Part shown: one piece after another, positions 38,901 through 52,917 of the stretch
Layout: each line of letters begins with the position of its first letter
How positions within the stretch are numbered: position 1 is the first letter of the stretch
Assembly (NCBI RefSeq): GCF_001522545.3
Contig: NC_031771.1
Coordinates: forward strand, 29,903,614-29,967,613
Direction: 5' to 3'
Length of the DNA stretch: 64,000 nt
Source of the DNA: Parus major
Taxonomy: Eukaryota > Chordata > Aves > Passeriformes > Paridae
Notes under the pieces: model-generated
Database searches by the model: none
What the model saw: the letters and a program-made list of their open reading frames with translations, nothing else
Told to the model about the DNA's origin: nothing
Position numbers and translations under genes: made by a program

Positions 38901-40009
38901 AAAATCCTGAGTTCTACCCCAGAATCCCCAATCTATTTTTCAAGTTGACCTGGATGTACTGGGAATGACCACACCCACTCAATGTTTGGCCCTTTCTAAC
39001 AAGGTAAGGGGCTAAATGCCTAGAAAATAAAGATGAAAAGAACATGAAAGTAGATGTCAAATTCCAGAACAGAATAGAAACCTTAGTTACAAAAGAAACA
39101 CAAGGAAATTACATAATTACATAATTCAGGTCTCTGGACCAACTTTGTAGATGGCCTCAGAGACAGCAATAATAGGTATGCATAATTTGACCTAGGTTTT
39201 ATAACACTAATGAATTGTGATAGCTGTAGCTAAGAAAAGCAGAGAGAAGGGGTGGTTGGATTTTTTTTCTTACCTAAAAGGAGGCTTCTAAAGCTTAACT
39301 GTTCCTTTTTAAACCGCTGCAAAGTACAGCCACCAGGCTTTGGATCCCCATACTCCTGTTGTAACTATAGCTGGCTTTCATCCATGTTGTAAGTTGTTCT
39401 TTTATCACCTACTCAGGACAAATAATCAGAAAGGTCATAAAGCCATAGAGTATTTGTCTTTATCACAGAGTTCAGCAAGATGACAGGCAAGGCTAGGGAA
39501 TTATTTTTAAACATGAAGGCCATAAATATTTAAATTTGGTGGATTTATAATTTAAAAAGAAAAGACCATTAGAAACTATGCTGTTGGAGAGACTGATTTT
39601 CTCTTTTTTGCTTTATAGACCTTGATTTCATTACACAGCCTACTGATTTATTTTACATCAAAATGTATTTCAATAAAACATCTGGAAAATGTAACTATAC
39701 TTCATTAAAATCTGTAAATTTATTTCCCCAGGAGTCAGTACTTTGAAAGCAATTTCAAGAAATCTGTCCTGTTTTTTCTGTTAAGAAAGTTTTCCAGGTT
39801 CTTCTGTATTAGTCTAAAAGTTTTTGTTAGAACATGGTGATAAATAATCAGAGAAAATAATTTTTAAGCCTTTTTTTTTTTGTTCACTTCTCTACCATTA
39901 ATTTCTAGGTTCTTTATTTTTAAACAAATTTAGAAATTTTTCAATTATTGATTATATTTTTTTCACTTAAATTTAATTCAAATTGGTATGTAACATGCAC
40001 CTAATATTC

Positions 40010-40023
40010 TTTTTTTTTTTTTT
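40010..40023. repeat. Poly-T run (14)
   Basis: Fourteen uninterrupted T. No adjoining processed-gene sequence was recognised, so there is no evidence that it is the poly-A tail of an antisense retrocopy. Confidence 0.95.
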
Positions 40024-41500
40024 AGTCATCAGTTTTTATCTAGTGCTAACTAGATCTCATCTATTGCTTCCACAGAGAAAATGCTACATACAAATGGTGC
40101 AATCTAGCACAAAGTTTTGAAACAAGAAAACAACAAGTGACTTGATCACCTCTAGAACAGCTCCAAGAAATGGAAAATGAGCTTTTGCACGTTCTCAGAC
40201 TTTGATGGCAAACCATGAGATAGATGTACAACTGCAGCACTTAGGGTCTGCCTTTTTTGGTAAGTGGTCCTTCAATGGGATGCAGTTTGGCAGAATCTGA
40301 TAATGAACAAAGAGGCATTTAAAACAGTCTTAAAACTCTTAAACACACCAAATCCAGTTGTTCTGGACATTTCTGTTCCTAACAGTTATTATTGTTAATG
40401 ACCTGTAGTATTTTTTTCCTCAAGTTGTCCTAAAACATATTTTCCGTTCGACTTTTTACTCAAAATTAGCTGGATTTCCCTTCTGTACTGCATCAGAGGA
40501 ATGTTTGTTCAGAACCAATATACTTTATCATCTTTCCAGACCCTTTTAATACTGTAGATGCCAACAGTAAAACACCACTTTGAAGTATTTCTCACTCTTA
40601 GTAATTGCCTTATCAAGACGAGGAACAAGTATTTTTTTATTATCAAAAAAGCCTGTACTACTGTCTCCACATGCATAACAAACATGCCTGGATGTCTCTT
40701 AGAACTTCTAAGGATTCAGTATGTATAGATATACCTGACATATACAGTACTATACCCTCGATTATATAACATGTGGAAATATGCTTTACAACCCAGCATC
40801 ACGTTTTAATTACTGAAATTACCATTGTACTTTGAAAGATGTTCTATTAATCTATTCTTTGCAGATATTACTGTGCAAATGTAAAGGCAAAATAAAAAAT
40901 GAAATAAAAAACCCAAACAACTGTGACCCTTTCTGTTTAACACCTTCTCTTTTAAAAAATAAAACAGAATGTTTCAATGCAAGAGCACAGACTTCTCCAG
41001 TTCTTAAAACTGCTGACAAAAGAGCAAACTTCTGCTGTTAGGAGAAACTATCTCTTGAAGTATGACTAGAGACTACAGGATGGTATGAACTTTTCTCTCT
41101 ACACTGTCATAACGAACAGGGAAACAACTAAACCCACTGACATCTAAAATAACAAGGCACAAGTCAAGTTGTCCCAGTTGTGAAACTTTGTGATGCCTCA
41201 AAGCAATGCATAAAAATCAGCTCTGCACCAGTGATGAACTTCTAGTGCTTGTCATATCAGAATGGAACCAGCAGGCTTTTGATTACTTACTTGTCTCCAT
41301 ACAACCTCTTTATTTCTTACATTTTCAAAGGCTGTGCCTGCTCATCTGCATGCAGCTGCAATTGCCTGAATTATTTCAGCTTCAAGCTTCAATTTTTGCA
41401 CCTCTGCTCACAGCCCATAATCTTGGTGCAAGGCAGTTCCCTCAAAATAAGTGCAGATTACTCAGTATTATATAAATGGAGCTGATGGAAGAACTGTGGA

Positions 41501-41545
41501 CCAAAAAAACCCAAAAAAACCACCCCAAACAAACAACAAAAAAGA
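41501..41545. repeat. A/C-rich low-complexity tract
   Basis: An A-rich strand interspersed with short C runs (aaaaaacccaaaaaaaccac and onward). Similar tracts recur near 37966, 42462, 33498 and 22568, so this is a general compositional feature of the region. Confidence 0.8.
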
Positions 41546-44500
41546 AACACTTTAAACTGAAAAAAGGATAAGACATGATCCTGTGGCTTGGAAAATGTGT
41601 CAGCTATAAACACATTGGAATAAAATTCACTTTGAAAGCTCAGGAGAAATAAATAGGGACCATGTTCACAAATTATCTCAGTGAATAAAACCACACTAAC
41701 TGTTGATTCGTCTTACCTAGGTGAGCAGATGGGTTGTTGTTTTGTTTTTCTTTTAAGAAATAATGCATCTTTCATGCACTGATTCTTAAATAATGATACA
41801 GCTTAAAACCTGACAAAGTTAAAAAAAAATTAACACTGCTCTTAATGACTGTGTCTTAAATGAAAAGTCTGACAGCTCAAGAGCCAGAGTGCTGCAAACG
41901 AAGCTCGTTCCTGTAAAGAATGGTCTTTGAGGGAGTCCTTGGTTTCTGTGTCTCTAAAGCAGTATGTGCACACAATATGGTCCCTGCTGGTGCAAACACC
42001 CCTTCCTCCACAGCTCCTGGCACACAAAGCTGTACTTCTGTCTCTCATCCAAGCTGGCTATTTACACATAATTTTGAAATGTCATCCTCTCTTTTCTTGT
42101 TTCTTTTGAACACTTTTTCAATTGTCTTGCACTCTCCTTCGATTGTGTTAAAGTCATAACTTTAATTTTCTTATATCCTGCAGAGCAGGTTCGTTGTTAA
42201 TGAAGCTTACTTCGAGGTTACCAAAATCAGTATATAATTCTCATGACTTAATGAGTTCTGAATTAGACTTTCAGTTGTGTAAGAGCTCCAGTGCAGTCAG
42301 GATCTTTTTGGTCCTCCTGCATTTAAGTGGCATGGTTTGGTAAACATGTAAACAGCAGGTCCTCATCAGTTTTCAGCTGTCATGACTTGGGTAAAATCCC
42401 TGTACCAGCTGTTTCAGTTTTATTAGCTTTGAGAGCACAGATTGCAACCCCTGAAAAATAAACAAAACAAAACACCACAAAAAAACCACAGAAGCTTCTC
42501 AAAGGTTTTTTGAAGTGAGTTAGTAGGGACATAAAATCACTGAGTTAAGTCAGCGTATTCCTTGGTGACTATTACAAACATCAAACCAGACCCTAAATAC
42601 GAAAAGTTCTTGCTTAAAAGTTTTAAAGAAAATCATTTAAAAAGAACAAGTGTCAAACAACCACTAAAGATATATTGATCCCTGCTTAAATCTTTTACAC
42701 AAAACAGTTTTTTTCTGACTTGTGTACATAGGACCAAAATAACCTGGGTCAAAACACAGAGCTGCAAATCTGCAAGAAAAACCAACACTTCCTCTCCAGG
42801 ACTAAGACTGTTGCTGGGATGATAAAGGAAGCCTGCACTAACTCTGCAGATATAGCAAAAGTTTCCCTTATCAGAGTAAAACAAGCCATACAGCACCAGT
42901 AAATCAAATTTCCATATATTGTGGAATATATAACCTCGATAGGCAGCTAAGCATTATACAGCTGCATCCATAAATAGATTTGATATAATGAAATTACCTC
43001 CTGAAGTAATACACATAAAAGACTGAGAACAGATCACAGCATGTTAGACAAGAAATTAAATGTTAAAAATATCTTTTATAAATTTAAAAGTTTTGTGGTA
43101 GAAAAGTATGACTCCAAACTTAAAATTTAACAGTAGTGAATCGGTAAATGAGTTAAGCAGAATCAGTGTGATGTCACTTGCTTCATACTAAGAAAGTGAA
43201 CAGGAATCACACAACAAAATATGAAAGTATCAGGCAATAGACATAAAACAGTGTCATTGAGCAGGCATTCTATAAATACAGGTATTCTTTTTGCAGAACA
43301 CTAAGGCAAGAGGCACAAAAGGAAACAAGAAGGTATAATCCCTTAGGACCTTGAAATTCCTTCTGACAGGGTCCTTGGAAAAAAGGTTTTAAGTATTCAT
43401 AGGCATACAATAAGAAGTATGATTTCAGATGGCTCACACTCCAGTCAGGCAAAAAGAATGATAAATGGCATTATGAAAAGGAAAAACAGCATTTTGTGCC
43501 AGAGAAAAAGACTGAGCTAGTGTGGTCCAAGTTCTTTAGGTAAGAACATACAAGAGACTACATTTACAGGTATACATTATTAGTTGATTAGGTAGAAAAA
43601 CAACACCTGGTATTTTTAATCATTCCAAAAAGATTTAATTCAACAACATGGTTGAAAGTACAATAAATTCAATCTAATTCAACTTATGAAAAAAACCCTC
43701 AAAAATAAATAAAACAAAAATAGTTTTGCAATGACTGTAGATGAAGTATCACATATTGTGAAGGGGGCATTTAAAAGCTGTAAGGATGTAGAGCAATATT
43801 TTACACTGGGTTATCAAGGGTGCTCCAGTCCCCTGGATACTGGAAATATCACCTTCCTGTATTATATCCTTTGTCTGGAAAAATTGTTCACAAGCTGTAG
43901 AGGAATAACAAACAGTTTGAAAATCCACCACTCTGAGAAAAAAATGCAGTTCAAATTTTAAATTCTTACCCTGAGGAAATGGTATTTCTTTTTCTCAGCA
44001 CTCACTCTGTACTAAGGTTTATTGTACACTAATGCTGCTATGTGTTCTGATGTACTGGATCTGGGAGGGCTTGATATGTGACTGTCTTGAAAGAAGAATG
44101 GCATAGATCAAAATAAAAACTGGGGTACTCTATTGTTTTCTAAAGACTCATGTTTGTGTCTTTGTTTCTGTCTTCTTCTCGTCCTTAATATCCCCAAAAA
44201 ACACTGAAGGAAATGTAATCAAATTATGTGAAAGCAGAAGGAGGCTGCAGGATCATAGCTGGAAACTACAGCTCTTACTGTATCGTAAGTAAAATCCTCT
44301 GTCCAGGTTTGCTTCTCTCTGAATGTCCTTTGAACACCAAGGATTTCAGGAGAAAATAAGAAACTCGACTAATGGACTTCTTGGCACAGCACATTTGTGT
44401 TTCCAGGGCAGCATAATTTTAAATTTTACATTTTATTAATAAGTTTTAACCTCATAGTTCAATTTTGATTAATTAAATGTGGGGTAGAAAAAAAAAAGCC

Positions 44501-47500
44501 AGGTGACTTTCATCCCTTCAATTGCAGCTTTAATTTAATCCTTTAAAAGCAAGTAAGAACATCAAACCTAAATATAATTGTTCTACCAGTAACAGCTAAA
44601 CTGAACATAATAACCCGCAGTCCAAATAACCTTGAAAGCACAGAATGCAATTTGAGTCTTAATACAACTATGTGCATGTGTAAGCAGCCTTAACTTTTTT
44701 CTGCTCTACAAATTATTTTTTATCTTCTATAAGAAGCATAATAAATTTCCAGGACAGCAAGCTTTGAAGATTCAGTTTTCTCTGGAAATTTTAATCCATG
44801 ACAAAAGATTTCAATAATTACAATAATTTACAGTTAAACAGATGTAGTTCTTTCCATTCTTCAATTTTAAAATAGCAATATAAAAGATTTTCACTACTCA
44901 ATTCCTATAGTTTATTCTTCTTTGTCACAAGAAATGGTAAAGTTACAGCTGTTCCTTCTCATGGGACTCTGCTATGCATCACTGTAGCACCAGTAGCCGG
45001 CTCACTTAGGTTATTATAGTAGTTATTGATACCAATTATTGACATGACAAACATTGATTACAAAGTAGAACTTGACAGAAAACTTAATTCCACAGAACTC
45101 TTTGATGTTCGGTACACTTTTCTTCATAAAGTAGGGTAAAAAGCATCTGCAAAAAAGACCCCCATCTATTCCAGATACAGGCTAGATAATAATGGTTAAT
45201 GGAAATGTGGGGTGAACATCAGGTTCTGGTGAAAGTAGACATTAACATAAACATAATAAAAAAGTGATATGTCACTTAAATTTTGTCACTTAATATTCTG
45301 TTTCATTACACTCTTGTGGCACAGGCCTCTAAAGCACTACCAAGAAAGATTGTTCCATAAACTGTTGAACCTGCTGCCTACTTTAACCTCTGCTAGCAAG
45401 ATATTTTGGGGATAAAAAAATCCATTGCATTTTTCTTCACTACACCGCTACACAGACACCAGCATTTTGTCATCAATATACGTTAGAAAAGTTCAGCTTC
45501 AAGTTCAAAAACTTATTTTTCAGTTACCAGAGAAAATAAAGGTTTTCTACAGTATTTTTATCTTATCTTCCAAACTGAAATGCTGCATGTATAAAGTGGT
45601 AGGATCCAGTCCACTTCATGCTGTTTCCCATGCATCGCAGCCTGCTTAACGCTCCAAAGTAGGGTGCAATTTCTCATGTGCTTGGAGGAAGGAGGGGTTG
45701 ATGTACAAGTCTACTCATCACTCTCCAGGGTGTTTCATTAGAGAATTTCATCTCTGAAATGCCACCAAGCTGCTTACCTGTCACCAAAGGAAAGTGTGCT
45801 ACGACTCAAAATCTCTGGTCTCAAAAATATACCCAACTAGTTTATATTACATTTTTAATACATTTGCAGCAGAAAAAGGGTTCTGTGAGTTAAAAGGCCT
45901 ATCCAGCCCTACATGCTTTGATTCTGTTGTTAAAAGTAAACCATGTAGCAAATATTTTATGCTCTATATATCTATCAAAAATTACCTGCAGGAACATTGC
46001 ATTTTGCAGTCACATCCCTTTGGCAATTCTGCATAATCCATCTGGGGAAAATTTCTGTTTACATTGATATTATTTTTACTATTGCTCAAGGTCAAAACTG
46101 CAGAAAATATACCTTAAATCACAATTGAAATCTCTGAATCTGGCAGAAGCAATCTGGATACCAAAAGCTGCTTAAATGCATAACATAGTTTGGTAAATAG
46201 TACTTTATATCTTCTTTAAACCCGATGTTACTTTTATTGATATAGCCAATGGGAGGAACCCCACCCCCCCCAAAAAAAATAAGGTTATATAGAAAGGGAA
46301 AAATGGAAAAATTTGGGGTAGGAAGAATTTTCAGGCTTTTATAAAATACATTAGTTTATATATTTGCTGTGAAAATTAAGTTTTTCCTTATTCTCTTTGT
46401 TATAAAACCTCCAAATTCCTATAAAATAAATAACTATAAGCCTGAATATAACTTACACTAATTGGCATGAAGTTAGATTACACATTTAAGTTGTCTATGA
46501 TATGACAAGTGCTTAAAGAGATGAAAATACCTACCAGGACATGCTGCAAAACAGATGTGATTTCATAATTCTTTCAGTTGTCTTGTATAGTCACAAAAAT
46601 AGATTATCAGTAAACAACTACCAGGACACTATTAAAGTTAAAGATTTTTCAAGACCACCTATATTTCCAGATTTTTTTATTTTTTTTTTACAGTTCCAAA
46701 CCATGTGGGCACTTTTCATACAAAGTTCATAACTTCTTCTCTCTGGAAGCACCTTCCTTAAAATACTGTGTGTCACATTATAAAATCAGAACACCTTAGA
46801 GGTGAAACCTGGAGCACCAGACCACATTTCAGCTTGCTTGTATCATCCTGGTCACTTGGGCTGTATCATCCAAAGAGGAGCCTAAAGCAGGAAAACCCAA
46901 AGGGGCAAGAGGCAATGCACAAAATGCTGCACTGAGACAACTGCAGCACCCAACTTTTGTTAGGTCTGGTGTGCAATACCTAGGGACTTCTCAAGCAGCA
47001 AGGAATGCATATCTGTATTTCATACAGATTGAATGAACTTCTGCCATAACATGGATAGCACCATTCTGCCCCATTTGACCTTTGGAAGGTGAATATATGC
47101 CTTACTCAAAGTGAATTTACAATGTAAACATATATATGGCTGAATTTTTTCTCATGTATTTCACATGTGTTAGTTTGCCATAGTGAGATTCCAAGTTAAA
47201 GTAAAAAATTTCACTGTAAAAAAAAAAAAATCAGTTAACATTTTTTGTTTTTCATTTCAGAATATTGATTATTTATATACCAGAAAATATCAGCAAATGC
47301 TAATCTTTTCATCATCCTGAGAAGAAGGAGGAAAACAAATATGCTAAAAAATCTCATGAGAGAGTTTTAGTTTTTTTATAACTCCACTCTTCATATGTAA
47401 CAGTCCTTTCAAACAGAAAAGAAAGGATTCCTCAATTTCTCAACTCAAAGGATAGGGCCAAGGCAACAGAATGAATTTTATTATTATAAATTATTACAGC

Positions 47501-48904
47501 TGAAACAGTACAGACCTTATTCCAAGTGCAAGGCTCATTCCCTTGAATTGTCACCTCTCATACCATGCAGACTACAGATACATAAATCACATCTGCCAAA
47601 GGAAAACAATAAATAAAACAGTTCTGTATTAAAAAAGGCATTGCATTTTACATTCCCTCAGCGATAAAGGAAAAATAATAATAAAAATGAAGGCCCTCAT
47701 GCCTGATGCTGGCACATTACTAAATGACAACTAAAATATACCATTTTTTAATGTAATATGATAATGAGTAAAACAGAAATAAGACTAATAAGAAATAGAA
47801 GATGGATGGACACTATCCCTGTGGGTCCAACCTGGCTTTCAGATGTAAGAGAAATTATTAAAAATCATTGCTGTTTTCATTGTTTATTTGTGTGGATCAG
47901 CCTTTCAGGAGTAATAAAAATAAAGTCAGTCAGAGGTAAAGTCTGTATGGTAATGAACATTTCATAAATAGTGTCTGCTTTTCTTTTCCAGTGAGCTTCC
48001 CTCAAAATGAAGGGAACCACATTGCCTACAACAAATACACTGCCTAGTGCTTTTAACTGGGATGTGTAAGACTGTATTCCAAAATACATTCATACAAACT
48101 GTTTGCACTGTGGTATATATGAATTACAAAAAAATTTTCAAGGTCCCTTTGTTGGTACTTAAAGCACAGGCTAAAAGAGCCAACTCAAAATCCAACATGA
48201 ACAACAACAGCTTTAATTTTTTAAATAAAAAAAATCGATGTATTGAATTCACAGTTTTCCCATGAATAGAATAAAGATCAAAGACCCATTGGAGCAAGAC
48301 TGGCATTAAACCATGCCACGTTCAAGGACAAAATCACTTCACAGAATGGGTAACCCTTTGAATAAATCTCCTGGATTTCAGTTCAGGCTTTTAAGGGAAA
48401 ATTATGTTTCTAATATGTTTATTTTAAAGTAAATGGAGTAACTGCACAACAGCAAGGTTTGTCTTCTATTATTTTTAAAAGTTAATCACCTTTAAAAGTG
48501 TGACATGTGAAGGATTTTTGAAAGGTGAAATATTACCATGTCTATTAACAATTTGAGTTTATTTCTCTAGGCAGGGATTTTTTAATTAATCAATAACATG
48601 GCTAAACCACAAGCAAGTTTTGTGTGTAACAACTTTAATTGTTCCTATAACAAAAACTACCATCCTCTTCTCTTTTCATAGGAGTTAAGACTTCTAAAAA
48701 TATTAGTTAGCTAAAGGTTTCCCCAAAAGGTCAATGGAAGAAGCAGCTAGAAAAGCCAAGGGATACAGTTGGTTTTCTGCTTGTGCTCTGAGCCCTGTTT
48801 TTATTTCTGTCATTCAAGAAGAGAAGCTCACAGCAGGTTTTCTGAAACCACCAGATGAAACTGAGTAGGGTGACTTAATTTGGACAAGTCCACGTGGAGA
48901 GCTG

Positions 48905-49105
48905 ATTGCCAGCTACAGAATGCACCCTGCAGAGCAGGTGGCAAAGGCCATTAGTGCCTGCTTTTCTTCACGCTGCCCTTCCACAGCAGGGCCCTGGCTT
49001 CTGCCTCCAATTAGTCCATAAATAAGTAATTGATCTGTCACTTCCGAGTTTACTCTGTTTTCTAGCCTGGAAACCTCGTTGTTCTCAAATACGTCCAAGG
49101 GATCA
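48905..49105. other. Enhancer-like or exon-like segment, unidentified
   Basis: The segment has mixed composition and homeodomain-type words (ccaattagtcc and aagtaattg, 49007-49032), and lies in AT-rich DNA. The minus strand is also open across it (about 64 codons, including DPLDVFENNEVSRLENRV) downstream of an acceptor-like tttag at 49110-49106. No strong donor follows: the candidates are a weak AGA|GTAAAC or GC|GTGAAG. I lean towards a conserved non-coding element over an exon. Neither can be proven without comparison to other genomes. Confidence 0.3.
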
Positions 49106-52100
49106 CTAAATTTGTAGAGTAACAAAAAAAGAATGTTACTGGATAAGAAATCCAGGTATTTTTAAAATACCTGTGTCAATTCAGCACTCTCCTGTCCAGA
49201 ATTAAACTAAGAAATTACTTAGCTGTTTTTGAATGAAACACATTTCCCACCTCTTGACCAAGGAGTTACAAATAATAGAGAGAAGCAAATAAATTACAGT
49301 TGTGCAAATGCACATGACAAATTTTAATCTGTCTATAACAACCATTATATACTCAATATCTACAGAAACATCACCAAAAAAATGTCTATTTGGCTAAGAA
49401 AATGCTACAACATTCTAGATAAATACCAGTTTTATTGTAACTCATTGGAAATGGTGGGCCAGGAAAAATCCCAGAACATGGACAAGAGTGCCAGATTAAG
49501 GTAAAATATAAATGATTAATTGACTACAAATTACAGCCAAAATATTTGTGTATGTAATGTATACAGGAGAATCATATCTATATATATAATTACATTTAAT
49601 TTCCATATATAATATTATGTGGACATCTACAAATAGAGAGAAATTGTATATGAAAAATATATGTGGTCTGTATATGGAGTATGTATAGCAATATTGTGCA
49701 TTTAGAAAATATTTACAGAAATACATATATCTAGAAATATGTATAAGATCATATTCCTGTATTTAAAGAAACCATAAGCAGAAATCAAAAAGGAAAGTAT
49801 GACAGAAAAAATAATGTACAGTGGAAATCTGATAAATAGACATCATCAGATAACAGTGGAGAAAAAAAAAAAGTGATACAAGACTTCACCGCTTCAGTAT
49901 CACAAATCAAATTTAACCCATAAAGGTGGAGACGTTTCTGGATCAAGGAACAACAACATTTAACTTGCCTTGTTGTTTCTATTTTCCATCATTCTAGTTT
50001 TTTAATTCTCTTCCTTTCATTTTTTAATTTTAATAGAGCAAATTATATTTCTTTCCTTTCAATTTTTTCCACATTTGTAGTACATAGCTTGATTTTTAAA
50101 CCCAGACATCACACTTCAGTTATTTTTTTAAAATAGTTTGTGCTTAGTTATTTTAGTTGTAAAAACCAACATGATTAATCTTTTTATATTTTATGAAATG
50201 TCATTAAAAAACCAATCAACAGTCTCAACCAATTTAATGTTGAGCACTTCTGGGTCATGAGAAAAAGCCCATAAAATTATTAGCATTTAACTGACTTCTC
50301 TCCCTTCTTTTGTTTTGTACAACTTAGCTGTTCTCACAATAAATGTGCATATTCAAAATCCCTTGTTTGTTCTTCTGTATTTTCTTTTTCTTTGTACTTA
50401 TGAAGCCATCTTTTTCTAGAATCTACAATTCTGTGCAAAAATTAACAAAATAAAATAAGAGTTTCTATAATCTTGATCCGCACAAGCTGTACTTGGCTAC
50501 TTTTCATTATCATTGCCCTACTTCAGCAGGTTTTTTAAGCAGGCAAGCAGCCTGACAGCAGTGTTTATAGTCAGATATCTTTTTCCAGAAAGAATATCAT
50601 GACTTTTGCATAAATCTTTTTTCAATTAAAATATATCAAGACAAAGCTAGTGCTTGAAAAAAGACATTGCTTGAAATATTCCAGTGCTTTGCAATCAAAA
50701 GTGCCTGGCCATTTTTTTGTGCTTCAGAGACAAAATGTTGAAACATTCATCATAAGTCATTAATAGAGACTGCTGGTATTTTGTAGATACAGCTGTTTTA
50801 CCCCAATTTTGAATTTTTTGGAACATAGCCAAACTCAATGAAGGATGTATTTCTCATCAGTATTCTAATTGTAAACAACTTCAGATGATTTTTTCAACAG
50901 TCCACCATTTCTGGGAGCCAGAAAACTCTTTCAGTCCTTCCCCAGGCTGTTCCTTCCCCAGCCTGCTCCAGAAATGCCATCGGTGAAGATGCTGAAGAGC
51001 TGCTGAAGAAAGAAGCAAAGCAAGACAGTGAACAGAGTGCCTCTTGGCAAGGTGAATGCAGGAGGGCAGCAGGTAAATGGGGAAAAGAATGAGAAAATAA
51101 AGTGGGACTATCACACAAGGGAGAGTGTCAGGGGGCTGAAAAGGGAGGAGGATGAAAGCAGCAGACTGATGTCCTCCTCTGAATGGAGGGAAGAAAACTT
51201 GAAATTGCACTAAGTAAAAAAGGAAAGAAAAGAAAGGCATATGACTGTTTGTGATAACAGAACCAGCTTGTTCCCAATGATACTGTTTATTCTTGACAAA
51301 TGTACCTAAAAAAAAATAATAAATCAAAACCAAAAGTTCACAATGAGGCTTGTGAGTTCGAGCTTATTAATTTTCAGCATTTTACTCACCCTGTCAACAT
51401 TCTCTCCTGGTCACAAAATACATTGGAAATCTGTAACATTGTACAGAATCAAATATTTGTGAGCTTTGGGCTCAACTGAATTGTACTCCTTTGATAGCAT
51501 ATTTAGATGTTCTTCAGATCATCGAGGGACAAAAGTACATTTGTCACATCAAAATGCAAGACTATCAAGTTCTAAGGAGACAGAAAATGAGATTTTTGGC
51601 CAGCACTACTAAATGTCATTTTTAAATACAGTTGGAAGTCTTTCCTAGACAGTCTGTAGTACTTCTGAAGCCAAGGCATAGTGATATGGCTTAAATGGGA
51701 TCAAAGTAAACCTGAATTTAACTCCAGTTTTGAAGCATAATTAGGAGTTTGAACCTCAGTAACCACTTGCTCAGATTGGGAAGGCAGAGGACAAAGTATT
51801 ATTTTTCCTTTTGTTTGGACCGTAAGAATATTTTTACACTCAGTCCCTTAAGGATTGTTCAATTTCTTAAACACTTAGGGGACTAAAGATGGTATCTTTC
51901 TCTAAGATGGCATAACTTTGAAATCCAGTGTTGGTTTTTAAGTGCAGAATTACTACAGCCAGGATTGCAGTAAATTGGTCTCTGACAGGTTGCTTTCAGT
52001 CTCAGCTGTAACTATAGCAACACAGTTGTGCAATTATCAATCATGAGTTCTATCAAAATAAATAAAGATATAATCTGCCTTAAGTATTTTATTACATCTG

Positions 52101-52851
52101 CATAATAAAAACTAATTACAAGAGTTTTAAAGAGATATTTTCATTATTGCATTTTCAATCACGTAATGGTATTGATATTTAGGTGGATGTTTAATTTCAG
52201 TCTGAAAATACATTGCCAGCAGAGTGTCTCAGTTGGAACAGACACTGCAAAAGTTTCACCAACTAGGAGGAATTTGAACCTATGAAAATTACTTCAGTTT
52301 TGGTTAAGGACCTGTATGACAAATATGGGGAAGAAGAGTAATGCAGGTTGTATTAGTATGCAAAATCAAAGACAAGTTTCTAAAGTGGTCAGTTGTGAAA
52401 AAGCTTATTAGTTGCAGTATTCTTTAATAGGCAACTGGTGATAAGCACTGAAAGCACTGTGATATTTTAAGTCATTGCTAATGACAGCCTAGTACTTTAC
52501 AAATTTTATAATACTCAAGAAACTATCAAATATTGTTGTTATATGTGAAAATTTTACTTTTCAAGATATATCTGTTGTATCCAAACTCTCCTGCTTGTTA
52601 TCTAAAGTTATATTTTGACTTCTGTTGGTGACTATATGACCTTGCTCATTTATTGTGCTGGATTCTATAAAAAACTCCATAGGATGAAAAATGCACATTT
52701 CTTGCTAAGTTTTCTAAGATACCATCCTAGCTGTGATATGCAGAAGTAATTTTTTTTTTATCTCTGTGTTTTCTCATTACTTGTAGCCCTGTAAATATTT
52801 ATCATACCCAGCAGTATAAGTTTCAGCAATGAAAAGTATTTCTGCCTTAAG
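49106..52851. other. Non-coding AT-rich stretch, no gene recognised
   Basis: It contains very AT-rich DNA with ta/at words at 49560-49740. The most open reading stretch free of assembly gaps is at 50881-51333 on the minus strand (150 codons). It lies opposite a purine-rich + strand (about 51000-51230), whose few minus-strand TAA/TAG words explain the openness. The translation is hydrophobic (pyrimidine-rich codons for F, L, S and P) and has no recognisable domain, so I do not call a gene. Confidence 0.55.
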
Positions 52852-52877
52852 AAATAAATAAATAAATAAATAAATAA

Positions 52878-52912
<35 letters not shown>
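52852..52912. repeat. Compound (AAAT)n(AT)n microsatellite
   Basis: About eight aaat units (52852-52884) run into about fifteen at units (52882-52912) without interruption. It is probably highly length-variable. The (AT)n part can extrude as a hairpin. Confidence 0.97.

Positions 52913-52917
<5 letters not shown>

Larger units (their letters stand above)
35961..48899. other. Long non-coding AT-rich stretch, no gene recognised
   Basis: About 13 kb without a recognisable gene or mobile element. It contains AT-rich patches (36200-36260 with ta repeats), a T14 run at 40010-40023, and A/C-rich low-complexity stretches (about 37966-37990, 41501-41545, 42462-42492). Two patches of less AT-rich DNA, near 41880-42060 and 46800-46990, carry only short frames. 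The open frames 36853-37077 (+), 42633-42896 (-) and 43731-43961 (+) show no family motif. Confidence 0.6.
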
